This document shows, one piece after another, positions 12,157-12,600 of a DNA stretch of 12,600 nt. The translations under genes and the position numbers were made by a program. The stretch is from Candidatus Brevefilum sp. (GTDB lineage: Bacteria > Chloroflexota > Anaerolineae > Anaerolineales > Anaerolineaceae), in assembly GCA_007119455.1 (NCBI GenBank), contig SKPR01000026.1, forward strand, positions 1 through 12,600, read 5' to 3'. The notes beneath the pieces are model-generated. The model had not been told where the DNA came from, did no database searches, and worked only from the letters and a program-made list of their open reading frames with translations. Each line of letters starts with the position of its first letter. The stretch's first letter is position 1.

Positions 12157-12410
12157 CAAATTAATCAACACCAGCATGTCATTGCCACATTTACATCCTA
12201 TCCATCACATAAAAGCAATAGGTTGGTTTGGATTAATTATACTCCAGGCTATGCTATATTCTAACCATTGGATGTTGGAGTCAGGGTATTCGCAAAGTTG
12301 GCGAAAAACCACGACTGGTAGCCCCCGGATTCTCCATGCATTGAGATTTGTCCGCAAATAGATGCATCAAAAAGCCTTCATATTGGGGAGAAGGTGGTGG
12401 ATAGCGCTGG

Positions 12411-12441
12411 GTGAATTGATTAATTTACACACTCAATTCAC
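12411..12441. repeat. Nine-base perfect inverted repeat
   Basis: GTGAATTGA (12411-12419) and TCAATTCAC (12433-12441) are exact reverse complements around a 13-nt centre. It could be an operator or hairpin; no gene is assigned to it. Confidence 0.5.
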
Positions 12442-12552
12442 GTGATCAAAAAGAATAGCTTTGCGATTGTCCTAAAGTTAATGGTGTCCAATTGCAATGA
12501 ATCCTTGAAACTTATCAACCCGGACACAAGTTATGTCGAACATCATAAGTAG

Positions 12553-12579
12553 CTAATCAAATTTATCCCAATTGATTAG
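12553..12579. repeat. Eight-base perfect inverted repeat near the right edge
   Basis: CTAATCAA (12553-12560) and TTGATTAG (12572-12579) are exact reverse complements around an 11-nt AT-rich centre. TATAAA follows at 12584-12589, so it may sit in a promoter for a gene beyond the window. Confidence 0.4.
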
Positions 12580-12600
12580 TGCTATAAAAGAAACAGAACA

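Larger units (their letters stand above)
12049..12600. other. Gene-free right end with several inverted repeats
   Basis: Neither strand holds a convincing gene. A 61-codon open frame at 12176-12361 on the plus strand has no ribosome binding site and no family features. The stretch contains the long hairpin near 12112 and two perfect inverted repeats (12411-12441 and 12553-12579). TGCTATATT at 12252-12260 resembles an extended -10 box on the plus strand, but it has no matching -35 or downstream gene within the window. Confidence 0.5.

Noticed and set aside
12289..12340. tRNA-like or attachment-site-like 3' end (GGTAGCCCCCGGATTCTCCA)
   Set aside because: No cloverleaf, no T-loop consensus and no duplicate copy in the window.
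12176..12361. 61-codon open frame on the plus strand
   Set aside because: No ribosome binding site, no hydrophobic or domain pattern, and surrounded by non-coding repeats; most likely chance.
1..12600. CRISPR array, integrase, toxin-antitoxin pair or other defence system
   Set aside because: No regularly spaced repeats, no recombinase or nuclease motifs, and no overlapping small gene pairs were found on either strand.

Overview
The window looks like chromosomal DNA from an anaerobic bacterium, plausibly an uncultured Chloroflexota of the class Anaerolineae. This placement is an inference: it rests on the combination of a microcompartment operon, a DUF3159/DUF4345/DUF1475/DegV cluster and a recognisable 56-residue two-helix membrane protein. 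No rRNA, tRNA or other phylogenetic marker is present, and intergenic DNA is clearly more AT-rich than the genes.

Region 1 (1-2432, plus strand) is the 3' end of a bacterial microcompartment (BMC) operon. It holds an EutJ-like Hsp70-fold protein cut by the left edge, a tandem-domain BMC-T shell protein, a 120-residue protein with an EutT/EutQ-like N-terminal segment and a helical tail, and two different BMC-P pentamers (EutN/CcmL family). The gaps are short (3-31 nt). The enzymes of the compartment, and any BMC-H hexamers, must lie to the left of the window, so the metabolic type cannot be assigned here.

Region 2 (2632-5000, minus strand) converges on the BMC operon. It is a compact four-gene unit in the order degV, DUF1475, DUF4345, DUF3159: one cytoplasmic fatty-acid-binding protein followed by three uncharacterised integral membrane proteins, each with its own Shine-Dalgarno sequence.

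Region 3 (5273-8907, minus strand) holds a full-length P-type ATPase with a non-canonical ion-binding M4/M6 signature, preceded by a DUF1295 steroid-5-alpha-reductase-like membrane enzyme that starts at TTG. The ATPase has a likely promoter whose -35 box lies inside one arm of an inverted repeat.

Region 4 (9001-12600) is gene-poor. It has a cytoplasmic Asp-box beta-propeller protein (minus) with a clear intrinsic terminator, about 700 bases without a gene that may contain the worn end of a transposase gene, and a tiny 56-residue membrane protein (plus) with an extended -10 promoter. After that come a hairpin-rich non-coding stretch, a single-pass coiled-coil protein (minus) with a long hairpin upstream, and about 550 bases with no gene but several perfect inverted repeats.

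The most interesting candidates are the stand-alone EutT/EutQ-cap protein of the BMC operon, the P-type ATPase with replaced ion-site motifs, and the structured non-coding segments between 11002 and 12600. No CRISPR array, tRNA, rRNA, intact insertion sequence or phage gene was seen.
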